Shown here piece by piece: positions 6,743 to 12,183 of a stretch of 12,183 nt of DNA (the stretch's first letter is position 1; each line of letters begins with the position of its first letter). The DNA comes from Desulfobacula sp. (lineage in GTDB: Bacteria; Desulfobacterota; Desulfobacteria; Desulfobacterales; Desulfobacteraceae). The position numbers and the translations under genes were made by a program. The notes under the pieces are model-generated. The model saw only the letters and a list, made by a program, of their open reading frames with translations. It ran no database searches and had not been told where the DNA came from. The stretch spans positions 1-12,183 of the forward strand of contig JAQICW010000663.1 of NCBI GenBank assembly GCA_027858355.1, given 5' to 3'.

Positions 6743-8068
6743 ATGGATCTTTTTGAATCTCATAGTTTCCAGGATAAATCCCTGGCCCGTCCTTTGGCTG
6801 ACAGAATACGTCCCAGAACCCTTGATGAACTTGTGGGCCAGGAGCATCTATCGGGCAAAGGAAGCCTTTTACAAAAAGCCATTGAAGATGACAGGGTGTT
6901 TTCCATGCTTCTCTGGGGACCGCCCGGATGTGGGAAGACAACTTTGGCAGGCATTATTGCCAAAGAAACAAAATCTGAATTTGTAGAAATATCTGCTGTC
7001 CTGTCCGGGGTTAAGGAAATCCGCCAGATTATCGAACAGGCCAAAAAAAATCGGGCATTGTATAAAAAGCAAACCATTCTTTTTGTGGATGAAATCCACA
7101 GGTTTAACAAGGCCCAGCAGGACGCTTTTCTCCTTCATGTGGAAAAAGGGCTGATTGTCCTTGTGGGGGCCACAACCCAAAATCCTTCTTTTGAAGTCAT
7201 TCCTGCCCTGGTATCCAGATGCAGGGTCTTTACTTTGAAAAGCCTTGAAAAGAAAAATATTTTAACCATTTTAAAACGGGCATTGATAGATCCTGAGAAC
7301 GGTCTGGGACTTGAGAAAGAAAAGCTGTCTCATGATGCACTTGAGCATATTGCAAGGGTGTCTGATGGCGATGCCAGGATTGCTTTGACCAATCTTGAGA
7401 CGGCAGTGCTGCATTTTGCACAAAAAAAACAGATTAATATCCAGGATGTTGAGATAGCCATAGAAAAAAAATCGCTTTTATATGATAAGGCAGGAGAAGA
7501 GCATTTTAACCTGATTTCCGCATTTATTAAGAGCATGCGGGGCAGTGATCCAGACGCAGCAATGTATTGGCTTGAGCGAATGCTCATGGCAGGCGATGAC
7601 CCCTATTACATGCTCAGGAGAATGATCCGATTTGCTACAGAAGATATTGGAATGGCTGATCCCGGAGCTCTGACCATGGCGTTGAATGCCAGTGAATCCT
7701 TTCGAATTTTAGGCCACCCAGAAGGAGATGATGCTTTGTTTCAGGCTGCCATCTACCTTGCAACCGCTCCAAAGAGTAATGCAGTTTATGCGGCTCATAA
7801 ACAGGTCAAAAAAACGATTCAAAAAACCGGTTACTCCCAGGTTCCGTTCCACATCAGGAATGCTCCGACAAAGCTGATGAAAGATTTGGGTTATGGTAAA
7901 GGATACCAGTATGCCCATGATTATAAAGATGCTTTTTCCCCCCAGTCCTATCTGCCAAAGGATCTTGAAGATCAACGGTTTTATTATCCAACAGACCGGG
8001 GATACGAGAAAACTGTAAAACTCAGGCTTGAAGCCTGGATTAAATTAAAACAAAATAAACAACCATGA
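6743..8068 (+). CDS. rarA: Replication-associated recombination AAA+ ATPase RarA (MgsA)
   Basis: RarA acts at stalled replication forks and is related to the clamp-loader/RuvB class of AAA+ proteins. The 441-residue product has the family landmarks: a PLADRIRPRTLDELVGQEHL N-terminal box (17-36), Walker A GPPGCGKTT (59-67), Walker B LFVDEIH (113-119), sensor 1 GATTQNP (142-148), a likely arginine finger in SRC (158-160), and sensor 2 GDAR (209-212). The C-terminal tetramerisation region carries FIKSMRGSDPDAAMYWLERM (261-280) and the PSNAVYA-like APKSNAVYAA stretch (342-351). Length is normal for the family. The only ribosome-site candidates, AAGGA at 6723-6727 and GAG at 6739-6741, are poorly placed, which suggests translation coupled to der just upstream. 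It converges with the thiolase-like gene. Confidence 0.95.
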   Translation: MDLFESHSFQDKSLARPLADRIRPRTLDELVGQEHLSGKGSLLQKAIEDDRVFSMLLWGPPGCGKTTLAGIIAKETKSEFVEISAVLSGVKEIRQIIEQAKKNRALYKKQTILFVDEIHRFNKAQQDAFLLHVEKGLIVLVGATTQNPSFEVIPALVSRCRVFTLKSLEKKNILTILKRALIDPENGLGLEKEKLSHDALEHIARVSDGDARIALTNLETAVLHFAQKKQINIQDVEIAIEKKSLLYDKAGEEHFNLISAFIKSMRGSDPDAAMYWLERMLMAGDDPYYMLRRMIRFATEDIGMADPGALTMALNASESFRILGHPEGDDALFQAAIYLATAPKSNAVYAAHKQVKKTIQKTGYSQVPFHIRNAPTKLMKDLGYGKGYQYAHDYKDAFSPQSYLPKDLEDQRFYYPTDRGYEKTVKLRLEAWIKLKQNKQP

Positions 8069-8069
8069 T

Positions 8070-8091
8070 GCAGTTTAATCAAATGCTTTTT
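8070..8091 (+). terminator. Weak candidate terminator after rarA
   Basis: Just past the rarA stop, GCA(G)TTT at 8070-8076 can pair with AAATGC at 8081-8086 around a four-base loop. The stem has six pairs with one bulged G and runs into TTTTT at 8087-8091. The 53-base gap between the convergent rarA and thiolase-like genes contains nothing better on either strand. The stem is short and AT-rich, so the call is tentative. Confidence 0.3.
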
Positions 8092-8121
8092 ATTGTTTTT
8101 AGAACCCTATTTTAAAATTTG

Positions 8122-9618
8122 TTATGCAAAATCGGCAATATTCATGTTTTTGGAAGGATTAAAGGCGATCTTTATTTTTTGCCCAACCATATTTTCTGAT
8201 GTAAGCTGTTTAAAGATTTCTGGATGGTTTTGTGTTCTGGCAATAAATCTGCAATTGTCACGGGTTTTCCCATAGATCACGGCATAAGAGGGGTTCTGGT
8301 CTGTTGAATAGATCACAGTATAGGTCTCAATGGTTCCTATCCCTGTGACCTGATCTTTAATTTTCACGGGTTCTTTTCCTGCAAAACAATTTTTTTGATC
8401 TATTAGATCATGGTCTTTGAATTCACCAGTTAAAGGTTTTGACCCATAGACGCCCGCTGCATGTTTATGCATAAACCAGCCAAGGGCCGTGACAAGACCG
8501 TTTGATTTTTCCCCAATGGAAATCTTTTCAGCAAGGGTTGCCACCCCGTGGAGGCTGTAATTATTCCCCGGGCCCCCAAAAAAGCCAAGTCCTCCAGTAA
8601 GGGTCAAAGGTCTTGGATCATGATCTTTTATTCCGATCATTTTTTTTGCAATGGAAACCGCACAGGGAAAGCATGAATAAAGATCAAAACAATCCAGGTT
8701 TTCCAATGGCATGCAGGATCTTACCAATGCTTTTTCAACGGCAACCTTGAGAGGTGGGCTGGATGTTAAATCAGATTTTTCAATCATAAAGCGCTGTCGG
8801 TCCTGGGCATACCCTCCGCCAAGGAAATAGACAGTCTGTCGGTTTTTTTGTGAATATTTTTTTTCTGTCTCTTCTGACATTAATATGACAGCAGCCCCTT
8901 GATCAACTGTAACAAATGAATTCATGTACTTGGTATACGGAAATGCAACAGGCCTGTTTTTCGGGCCGGGTGTGATGATCTCTTCAGGGGTTCGCATGGA
9001 TTTTGTCCAGGCATAGGGGTGATCTGCTGCTATTTCACTGAAGTTAGCCCACATCGTACCAATCTGCATGAGGTAAGATTGCAGATCCAGACCGGAAGCA
9101 GCCCATAGTGCAGTCTCAAAAAGCGGGAATCCATGCATGGGATGTTTAATACCATGTTGATTCTCCAAAGTTGTGGAACCGATAAGATCATCCCCGGTAT
9201 ACTCTTTGGGTATGCCCCTGAACAGGGCGTTTTCAATCTTTTCTGGGTTTTTTTCTCTTTGGATATAGGCTTCGGCTCCCACAATGAGAACTGAATCCAG
9301 TTCATTGCGGGCAATCATGCCGGCTGCAATGTTGATCAGTGTCTGGGGAGAATTACCGCCAATCCCGGAAACATGGGTGAACTTTGGCCTGGCGCCTAAG
9401 TTTTGGGCAAGCTGTTTTGCAGGCGATGTGTAGTGGTGGCTTAAGGTCCTGACTATCATGATCCCATCCAGATGAGTCAGAGCTGTCTTAGAAGCCAGCA
9501 TTTCAGCAGCTCTCCTGGATGCCTGGGTCATCAATCCCATGGGGTCTTTTGCTGTTCGGTCCAATGTTTTTGGCTGAGTGATCTGGCCCCATCCTCCAAC
9601 AACAACTTTTCGTTCCAT
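8122..9618 (-). CDS. Thiolase-like protein, TLP1 type, with C-terminal add-on domain; canonical catalytic Cys absent
   Basis: This 498-residue protein belongs to the thiolase fold, in the group usually auto-annotated as acetyl-CoA acetyltransferase and related to mycobacterial TLP1 and SCP-x-like thiolases. The N-terminal VVVGGWGQIT start and the GGNSPQTLINIAAG stretch (87-100) are typical. At this nucleophile loop a true thiolase has Cys; here the motif reads GGNSPQ with no Cys. The NEAF motif is replaced by DLYSCFP (312-318), and the GHP region by GGPGNNYSLHG (348-358). A C-terminal extension of about 100 residues (from about 400) matches the small beta-rich domain added in TLP1 proteins. 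The protein probably binds acyl-CoA but the reaction, if any, is unknown. The ATG at 9616-9618 has an AAGGA site 11 bases upstream. It runs divergently from the intact thiolase gene 630 bases away. Confidence 0.8.
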   Translation of the reverse strand: MERKVVVGGWGQITQPKTLDRTAKDPMGLMTQASRRAAEMLASKTALTHLDGIMIVRTLSHHYTSPAKQLAQNLGARPKFTHVSGIGGNSPQTLINIAAGMIARNELDSVLIVGAEAYIQREKNPEKIENALFRGIPKEYTGDDLIGSTTLENQHGIKHPMHGFPLFETALWAASGLDLQSYLMQIGTMWANFSEIAADHPYAWTKSMRTPEEIITPGPKNRPVAFPYTKYMNSFVTVDQGAAVILMSEETEKKYSQKNRQTVYFLGGGYAQDRQRFMIEKSDLTSSPPLKVAVEKALVRSCMPLENLDCFDLYSCFPCAVSIAKKMIGIKDHDPRPLTLTGGLGFFGGPGNNYSLHGVATLAEKISIGEKSNGLVTALGWFMHKHAAGVYGSKPLTGEFKDHDLIDQKNCFAGKEPVKIKDQVTGIGTIETYTVIYSTDQNPSYAVIYGKTRDNCRFIARTQNHPEIFKQLTSENMVGQKIKIAFNPSKNMNIADFA

Positions 9619-9683
9619 AGCAAAAGAAATCCTTTTTCAATACAGGTTGTGCAAGTGTTGCGTAAAATATATGATTTGTCAAC

Positions 9684-9728
9684 GTTATCGTTAGATTTGT
9701 AAAGCTTTGAAATACTTGTTTTCGTTAG
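9684..9728 (-). promoter_or_regulatory. Pair of 11-base direct repeats upstream of the TLP1-like gene (possible regulator sites)
   Basis: GTTATCGTTAG (9684-9694) and GTTTTCGTTAG (9718-9728) match at ten of eleven positions and start 34 bases apart, a little over three helical turns. The first copy is also part of a small palindrome, AACG-TTAT-CGTT (9681-9692), and overlaps a minus-strand TTGACA (9677-9682). Their position, about 65-110 bases upstream of the start codon, fits regulator binding over or near the promoter of the minus-strand gene. No regulator gene is present in the window. Confidence 0.35.
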
Positions 9729-9867
9729 GCCAGTCAAGGCACAACATAACACTTGTCGGAAAAATAAAATAGCCGGTCTTTTTTTTTAATAAAGTAGTTC
9801 GACTATTTGCTTTGACATCTGATTTTTCATCTCAACATTTTGTCAAGTTGGCATTTATTTTATTTTA

Positions 9868-9900
9868 TTGATATGCTGTTTTTTTAATGTAGTATATAAT
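9868..9900 (+). promoter_or_regulatory. Candidate promoter with perfect TATAAT before the SEC-C frame
   Basis: A perfect TATAAT is present at 9895-9900 in a very AT-rich run. The best -35, TTGATA at 9868-9873, is 21 bases away, which is too far; paired with TAGTAT at 9890-9895 the spacing is 16. Transcription from TATAAT would start near 9907, only a few bases before the SEC-C reading frame, leaving almost no leader. Confidence 0.35.
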
Positions 9901-9912
9901 GATTGAAGTTGA

Positions 9913-9993
9913 ATAGCTGAAAAGAAAGTTGGCCGCAACGAGCCCTGCCCATGTGGAAGCGGGAATAAGTATAAAAAATGCTGTGGTAAATAA
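9913..9993 (+). CDS. Tiny SEC-C zinc-binding peptide frame lacking a normal start codon (26 codons)
   Basis: The frame beginning at 9913 reads I-A-E-K-K-V-G-R-N-E-P-C-P-C-G-S-G-N-K-Y and ends KKCCGK before the TAA at 9991-9993. This is an intact SEC-C motif with all four cysteine zinc ligands, as found at the SecA C-terminus and in many small stand-alone proteins. The in-frame stop TGA at 9910-9912 lies directly upstream, and there is no ATG, GTG or TTG between it and the motif; the first codon is ATA. An ATG at 9899 opens a different frame (MIEVE, then TAG at 9914) and would join the motif only with a one-base frame change. No ribosome site is evident. It is either a decayed fragment, a peptide using a non-standard start, or a frameshifted short gene. 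No SecA sequence precedes it. Confidence 0.5.
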   Translation: MAEKKVGRNEPCPCGSGNKYKKCCGK

Positions 9994-10028
9994 AGCTATT
10001 TGATATTTCAAAAGATTAATTTAAGCAT

Positions 10029-10083
10029 AACCAAAGGTTTCGCTCTGACGGCTGGAAGCCATGGTTTTACCGCCATAGTCCGG
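10029..10083 (+). other. Compact foldable element of unknown class (candidate structured RNA or palindromic repeat)
   Basis: Short stems follow one another closely. AACC/GGTT closes AAA at 10029-10039. Then a three-way arrangement appears: GAC 10047-10049 with GTC 10078-10080, GGCT 10050-10053 with AGCC 10057-10060, and ATGG 10061-10064 with CCAT 10073-10076. GCTGG/CCGGC (10051-10055 with 10080-10084) is an alternative outer pairing. The stretch is clearly more GC-rich than its surroundings and has no supported coding frame. I compared it mentally with c-di-GMP-I, glycine, TPP and other riboswitch cores and found no match. It could equally be a REP-like intergenic repeat. Confidence 0.35.
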
Positions 10084-10097
10084 CGCAATTTGTAATT

Positions 10098-10162
10098 AAA
10101 CAAGGAGAAATATAAAACGGAGAGAAGGGGAAAAAAAACACAGGCATAATACCTTGTTTTTT
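10098..10162 (+). terminator. Inverted repeat running into T residues, candidate terminator upstream of the thiolase
   Basis: AAACAAGG at 10098-10105 is the exact complement of CCTTGTTT at 10152-10159, which continues into further T residues. The 46-base loop is purine-rich (runs of A and G at 10121-10138). A well-formed AAGGAG at 10103-10108 has no ATG behind it. The long loop makes it a weak classical terminator. It may end the transcript that starts near 9907, or act as an attenuator for the thiolase. Between here and the thiolase start, the only notable feature is a direct repeat TAGTTAA at 10195-10201 and 10209-10215 overlapping a TATAGT box at 10193-10198. Confidence 0.3.
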
Positions 10163-10248
10163 ATTCGCCTCTTTGTTATTTGTCTTAATCATTATAGTTA
10201 ACATGTAGTAGTTAATAATGAAAAAATCAATATTGATGGAGGCTTTAA

Positions 10249-11535
10249 ATGAAAAATGTTGTTATCGTCAGTGGTGTTAGAACGCCAGTAGGATCCTTTG
10301 GTGGTTCCTTGAAAAGCGTACCCGTGGTTGATTTAGGTACAATAGTGATGAAACATGTTCTTAAAAGAATCGGATTAAAACCTGCTGTAGATGCATCCCA
10401 GGATGAATTTTCTCCAGATACGTTAAAAGATCAGGGTATGATTGATCTTGAAAAAAAAGGATATGATTATAATGATTCCTTAACCCCTGTATTTATTGAT
10501 GAAGTTATCATGGGAAATGTTCTGCAGGCAGGGCAGGGCCAGAATACAGCCCGACAGGCTATGATTGCAGCGGGCATCTCAAGGCATAGTACTGCCTTTA
10601 CAATAAATAAAATATGCGGCTCAGGCCTTAAAGCCATTGCCCTTGGTGCCCAGGCCATTATGGCAGGAGGGGCAGAGGTGATCCTTGCCGGCGGCCAGGA
10701 AAGCATGAGCAATGCCCCCATGGCATTGAGCAAGGCTAGATGGGGACATCGAATGGAGCTGACCGGTATCGGGCCGGTCCATGACTTGATGGTATTTGAC
10801 GGATTATATGAAATTTTTTATGGATACCACATGGGCCTCACTGCTGAAAATATTGTAGAAAAATACGGTATCACAAGGGAAGAACAGGATCAATTGGCTT
10901 TGCTGAGCCATAATAGAGCGTTTGCTGCTGTGAATGATGGTACCTTTGCCGAAGAAATAGTACCAGTAGTGATCAAATCCCGCAGGGGAGATACCATTGT
11001 TGATAAAGATGAGCGCCCCATGGAAACCAGCATGGAAAAACTTTCCAAACTTCGTCCGGCATTTAAAAAAGACGGAAGTGTGACAGCAGGAAATGCATCT
11101 GGAATAAATGATGCGGCCGCGGCTGTTCTTTTGATGACAGAAGAAAAGGCAGATGAACTTGGTCTTGAAAAACTGGCAAAAATTAAAGGTTTTGCAGCTG
11201 GTGGGCTTGATCCTGCCTACATGGGCCTGGGACCTGTGCCGGCAGTTAGAAAAGTGTTGAAACAGACGGGTATGAGCATTGATGACATTGACTTGATTGA
11301 ACTGAATGAAGCATTTGCTGCCCAGGCCATCGGATGTATGAGGGAACTTAATATTGATGTGGAAAAACCCAATGAACTTGGATCAGGAGTTTCAATAGGT
11401 CATCCCATAGGATGCACAGGGGCAAGACAGATGGTTACTGCCATTAACCAGATGAAAAGAAAATCCTATTCCACAGGTCTGATCTCCATGTGTATCGGTG
11501 GTGGCATGGGTATGGCAATGATTATCGAAAGATAA
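10249..11535 (+). CDS. Acetyl-CoA C-acetyltransferase (thiolase), catalytically complete
   Basis: Thiolase II enzymes condense two acetyl-CoA to acetoacetyl-CoA or run in reverse in fatty-acid and ketone-body type degradation. The 428-residue protein has all catalytic elements: nucleophile Cys123 in NKICGSGLKA (120-129), NEAF at 353-356, His385 in the GHPIGCTGAR motif (384-393), and Cys415 in CIGGGMG (415-421). Typical members are about 390-395 residues. The extra length is mostly an insertion at about 45-80 (after IGLKP, before VFIDEVIMGN), which is rich in acidic residues. The start is fixed by GGAGG at 10238-10242, six bases before the ATG. It diverges from the TLP1-like gene; together they suggest acyl-CoA metabolism. 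Substrate chain length cannot be read from sequence. A short-chain biosynthetic or degradative role is likely. Confidence 0.93.
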   Translation: MKNVVIVSGVRTPVGSFGGSLKSVPVVDLGTIVMKHVLKRIGLKPAVDASQDEFSPDTLKDQGMIDLEKKGYDYNDSLTPVFIDEVIMGNVLQAGQGQNTARQAMIAAGISRHSTAFTINKICGSGLKAIALGAQAIMAGGAEVILAGGQESMSNAPMALSKARWGHRMELTGIGPVHDLMVFDGLYEIFYGYHMGLTAENIVEKYGITREEQDQLALLSHNRAFAAVNDGTFAEEIVPVVIKSRRGDTIVDKDERPMETSMEKLSKLRPAFKKDGSVTAGNASGINDAAAAVLLMTEEKADELGLEKLAKIKGFAAGGLDPAYMGLGPVPAVRKVLKQTGMSIDDIDLIELNEAFAAQAIGCMRELNIDVEKPNELGSGVSIGHPIGCTGARQMVTAINQMKRKSYSTGLISMCIGGGMGMAMIIER

Positions 11536-11570
11536 GGTTTTTGCTTTACTTGGATGCATGAAAATGGTAA

Positions 11571-11597
11571 AAAACTTTAGATTTTTATTAAAGTTTT
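11571..11597 (+). terminator. AT-rich hairpin between thiolase and small membrane protein
   Basis: AAAACTTTA (11571-11579) and TAAAGTTTT (11589-11597) are perfectly complementary around a nine-base loop, 36 bases after the thiolase stop. The stem has only one G-C pair and no long T-run follows, so it is at best a weak or leaky terminator. The following small gene may therefore be read partly from the thiolase promoter. Confidence 0.3.
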
Positions 11598-11636
11598 AAA
11601 TATTTGAAATAAAATGCATAAAGGGGTGTTTTTATT

Positions 11637-11792
11637 ATGGATATTCCTAGAAAATTAGGCATATTAGTTTTTACAGCAGTACCGGCTATCGTTGGTGGCG
11701 GTATTGTATATCATTTTTTTGGAAGTTTTGTTCAAGTCATTATATTTGAGATACTTCTTGTTCTGGCAGCTCTTGGTCTCATCAGCAGTTAA
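11637..11792 (+). CDS. Small two-helix membrane protein (51 aa), function unknown
   Basis: The frame starts with ATG at 11637, preceded by AAGGGG at 11621-11626 with a spacing of 10, and ends with TAA at 11790-11792. The product is MDIPRKLG followed by two hydrophobic stretches, about residues 9-25 (with an AVPAIVGGG glycine-rich hairpin end) and 32-50, separated by YHFFGS. It has a short positively charged N-terminus, consistent with an inner-membrane hairpin. I do not recognise a family. The good ribosome site, the strong terminator right after it, and the codon choices of a normal gene support it as real. It lies 101 bases after the thiolase and 112 bases before the transporter gene. Confidence 0.65.
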   Translation: MDIPRKLGILVFTAVPAIVGGGIVYHFFGSFVQVIIFEILLVLAALGLISS

Positions 11793-11813
11793 AACAAAAT
11801 GATTATTTGATTT

Positions 11814-11869
11814 ATGTAAAGCCGCATTTGTGCAAGTTACTTTGCATATCGTGGCTTTACATGGTTTTT
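11814..11869 (+). terminator. Strong stacked-hairpin terminator after the small membrane protein
   Basis: A twelve-pair stem (11814-11825 with 11851-11862, one G-T pair) encloses a second perfect stem (TGCAA 11831-11835 with TTGCA 11842-11846). It is followed by TTTTT at 11865-11869 and another T-run at 11874-11880. This is the best intrinsic terminator in the window and separates the thiolase/small-protein unit from the next gene. Confidence 0.8.
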
Positions 11870-11904
11870 AATCTTTTTTTAAACCTAACAGATTTGGTGA
11901 AACC

Positions 11905-12183
11905 TTGGAGCAAAGCATTTCTCAAAGAGCGGTTTTTATCTTTTTTATTGCGCTGTTCTGCATAGCGATTCTGCTTGCAGGCAATTTGATAGCCCCTTTT
12001 TTTGATATTATCATCTTAGGGGTTGTGTCCACAGGGATTTTTAATCCGGTTTTCAAGTTTTTATCAAAAAAGCTGCCACCGAAAATTGCGTCTATTCTTA
12101 CCTGCATTCTGATTTTTTTTGTCGTGTTTATTCCAGTTGTCTTTTTTGTCGGGGTGCTTTCCAAGGAAGCGTTCAATCTTTAT
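11905..12183 (+). CDS. AI-2E family (PerM-like) transporter, N-terminal part, cut by window end
   Basis: An open frame of 93 codons reaches the window edge. The translation shows the start of the AI-2E/PerM membrane family: helix 1 at about 8-27, then APFFDIIILGVVSTGIFNPV (31-50), a basic turn KFLSKKLPPK (51-60), and a third hydrophobic helix at about 61-83, ending VLSKEAFNLY. This arrangement, with LxAPF and a P-x-x-x-x-L-x-x-x-LP turn, is typical of the family, whose members export small molecules or ions and usually have about 350 residues. The upstream in-frame stop is at 11869-11871. No ATG exists in between, so the likely start is TTG at 11905 with GGTGA at 11896-11900 as a weak ribosome site. 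The substrate is unknown; the family name does not imply AI-2 transport here. Confidence 0.75.
   Translation, partial: MEQSISQRAVFIFFIALFCIAILLAGNLIAPFFDIIILGVVSTGIFNPVFKFLSKKLPPKIASILTCILIFFVVFIPVVFFVGVLSKEAFNLY

Noticed and set aside
9913..9993. C-terminal end of a secA gene
   Set aside because: An in-frame stop lies directly upstream and no SecA-like coding sequence is present in any frame of the preceding 270 bases.
10021..10105. Cyclic-di-GMP-I (GEMM), glycine or TPP riboswitch
   Set aside because: The core sequence signatures of these classes are absent, and the pairing pattern differs from theirs.
11922..12176. Minus-strand reading frame of 84 codons at the right end
   Set aside because: It is antisense to the plus-strand frame that has clear AI-2E/PerM membrane helices, and its own translation is lysine/threonine-rich with no family resemblance.

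Overview
The window looks like chromosomal DNA from a sulfate-reducing Desulfobacterota of the Desulfobacteraceae type. The base composition is moderately AT-rich, and two acyl-CoA/thiolase genes sit beside housekeeping genes. The proteins also resemble that group in style, for example a RecD2 and a thiolase that carry internal insertions. This taxonomic reading is an inference from gene content and sequence style, not from a search.

Left edge (1-160): the 3' half of a tRNA-Glu(TTC) gene, from the anticodon stem to the encoded CCA, has no 5' half. A symmetrical terminator follows it directly. This is the pattern left at one end of an element that integrated into a tRNA gene, so the bases left of about 59 are probably the tip of an integrated element and everything to the right is host chromosome.

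Block 1 (165-4965): recD2 (minus strand) diverges from a two-gene plus-strand operon. That operon encodes a four-helix MotA/TolQ/ExbB-type channel protein and its partner, which has one membrane helix, a very long periplasmic coiled coil and an OmpA/MotB peptidoglycan-binding domain. Together they form a predicted ion-driven, wall-anchored motor of unassigned role. Block 2 (5289-8068): der (EngA ribosome-assembly GTPase) and rarA (AAA+ replication/recombination factor) are separated by 5 bases and are probably co-transcribed. A 323-base gap before der holds a heptamer tandem repeat, a long inverted repeat ending in T residues, and a probable der promoter.

Block 3 (8122-11535): a minus-strand thiolase-like protein of the TLP1 type lacks the canonical catalytic cysteine and diverges from a complete, catalytically intact acetyl-CoA acetyltransferase on the plus strand. 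The 630-base gap between them is the least explained part of the window. It holds paired 11-base direct repeats upstream of the TLP1-like gene, a perfect TATAAT box, a tiny SEC-C zinc-binding reading frame with no ordinary start codon, a compact foldable element, and an inverted repeat running into T residues. Right end (11637-12183): a 51-residue two-helix membrane protein with a strong terminator, then the first 93 codons of an AI-2E-family (PerM-like) transporter cut by the window edge.

No CRISPR array, transposase, integrase or recognisable defence operon is visible. The most unusual items are the tRNA-Glu att scar, the coiled-coil motor pair, and the SEC-C/structured-element interval.
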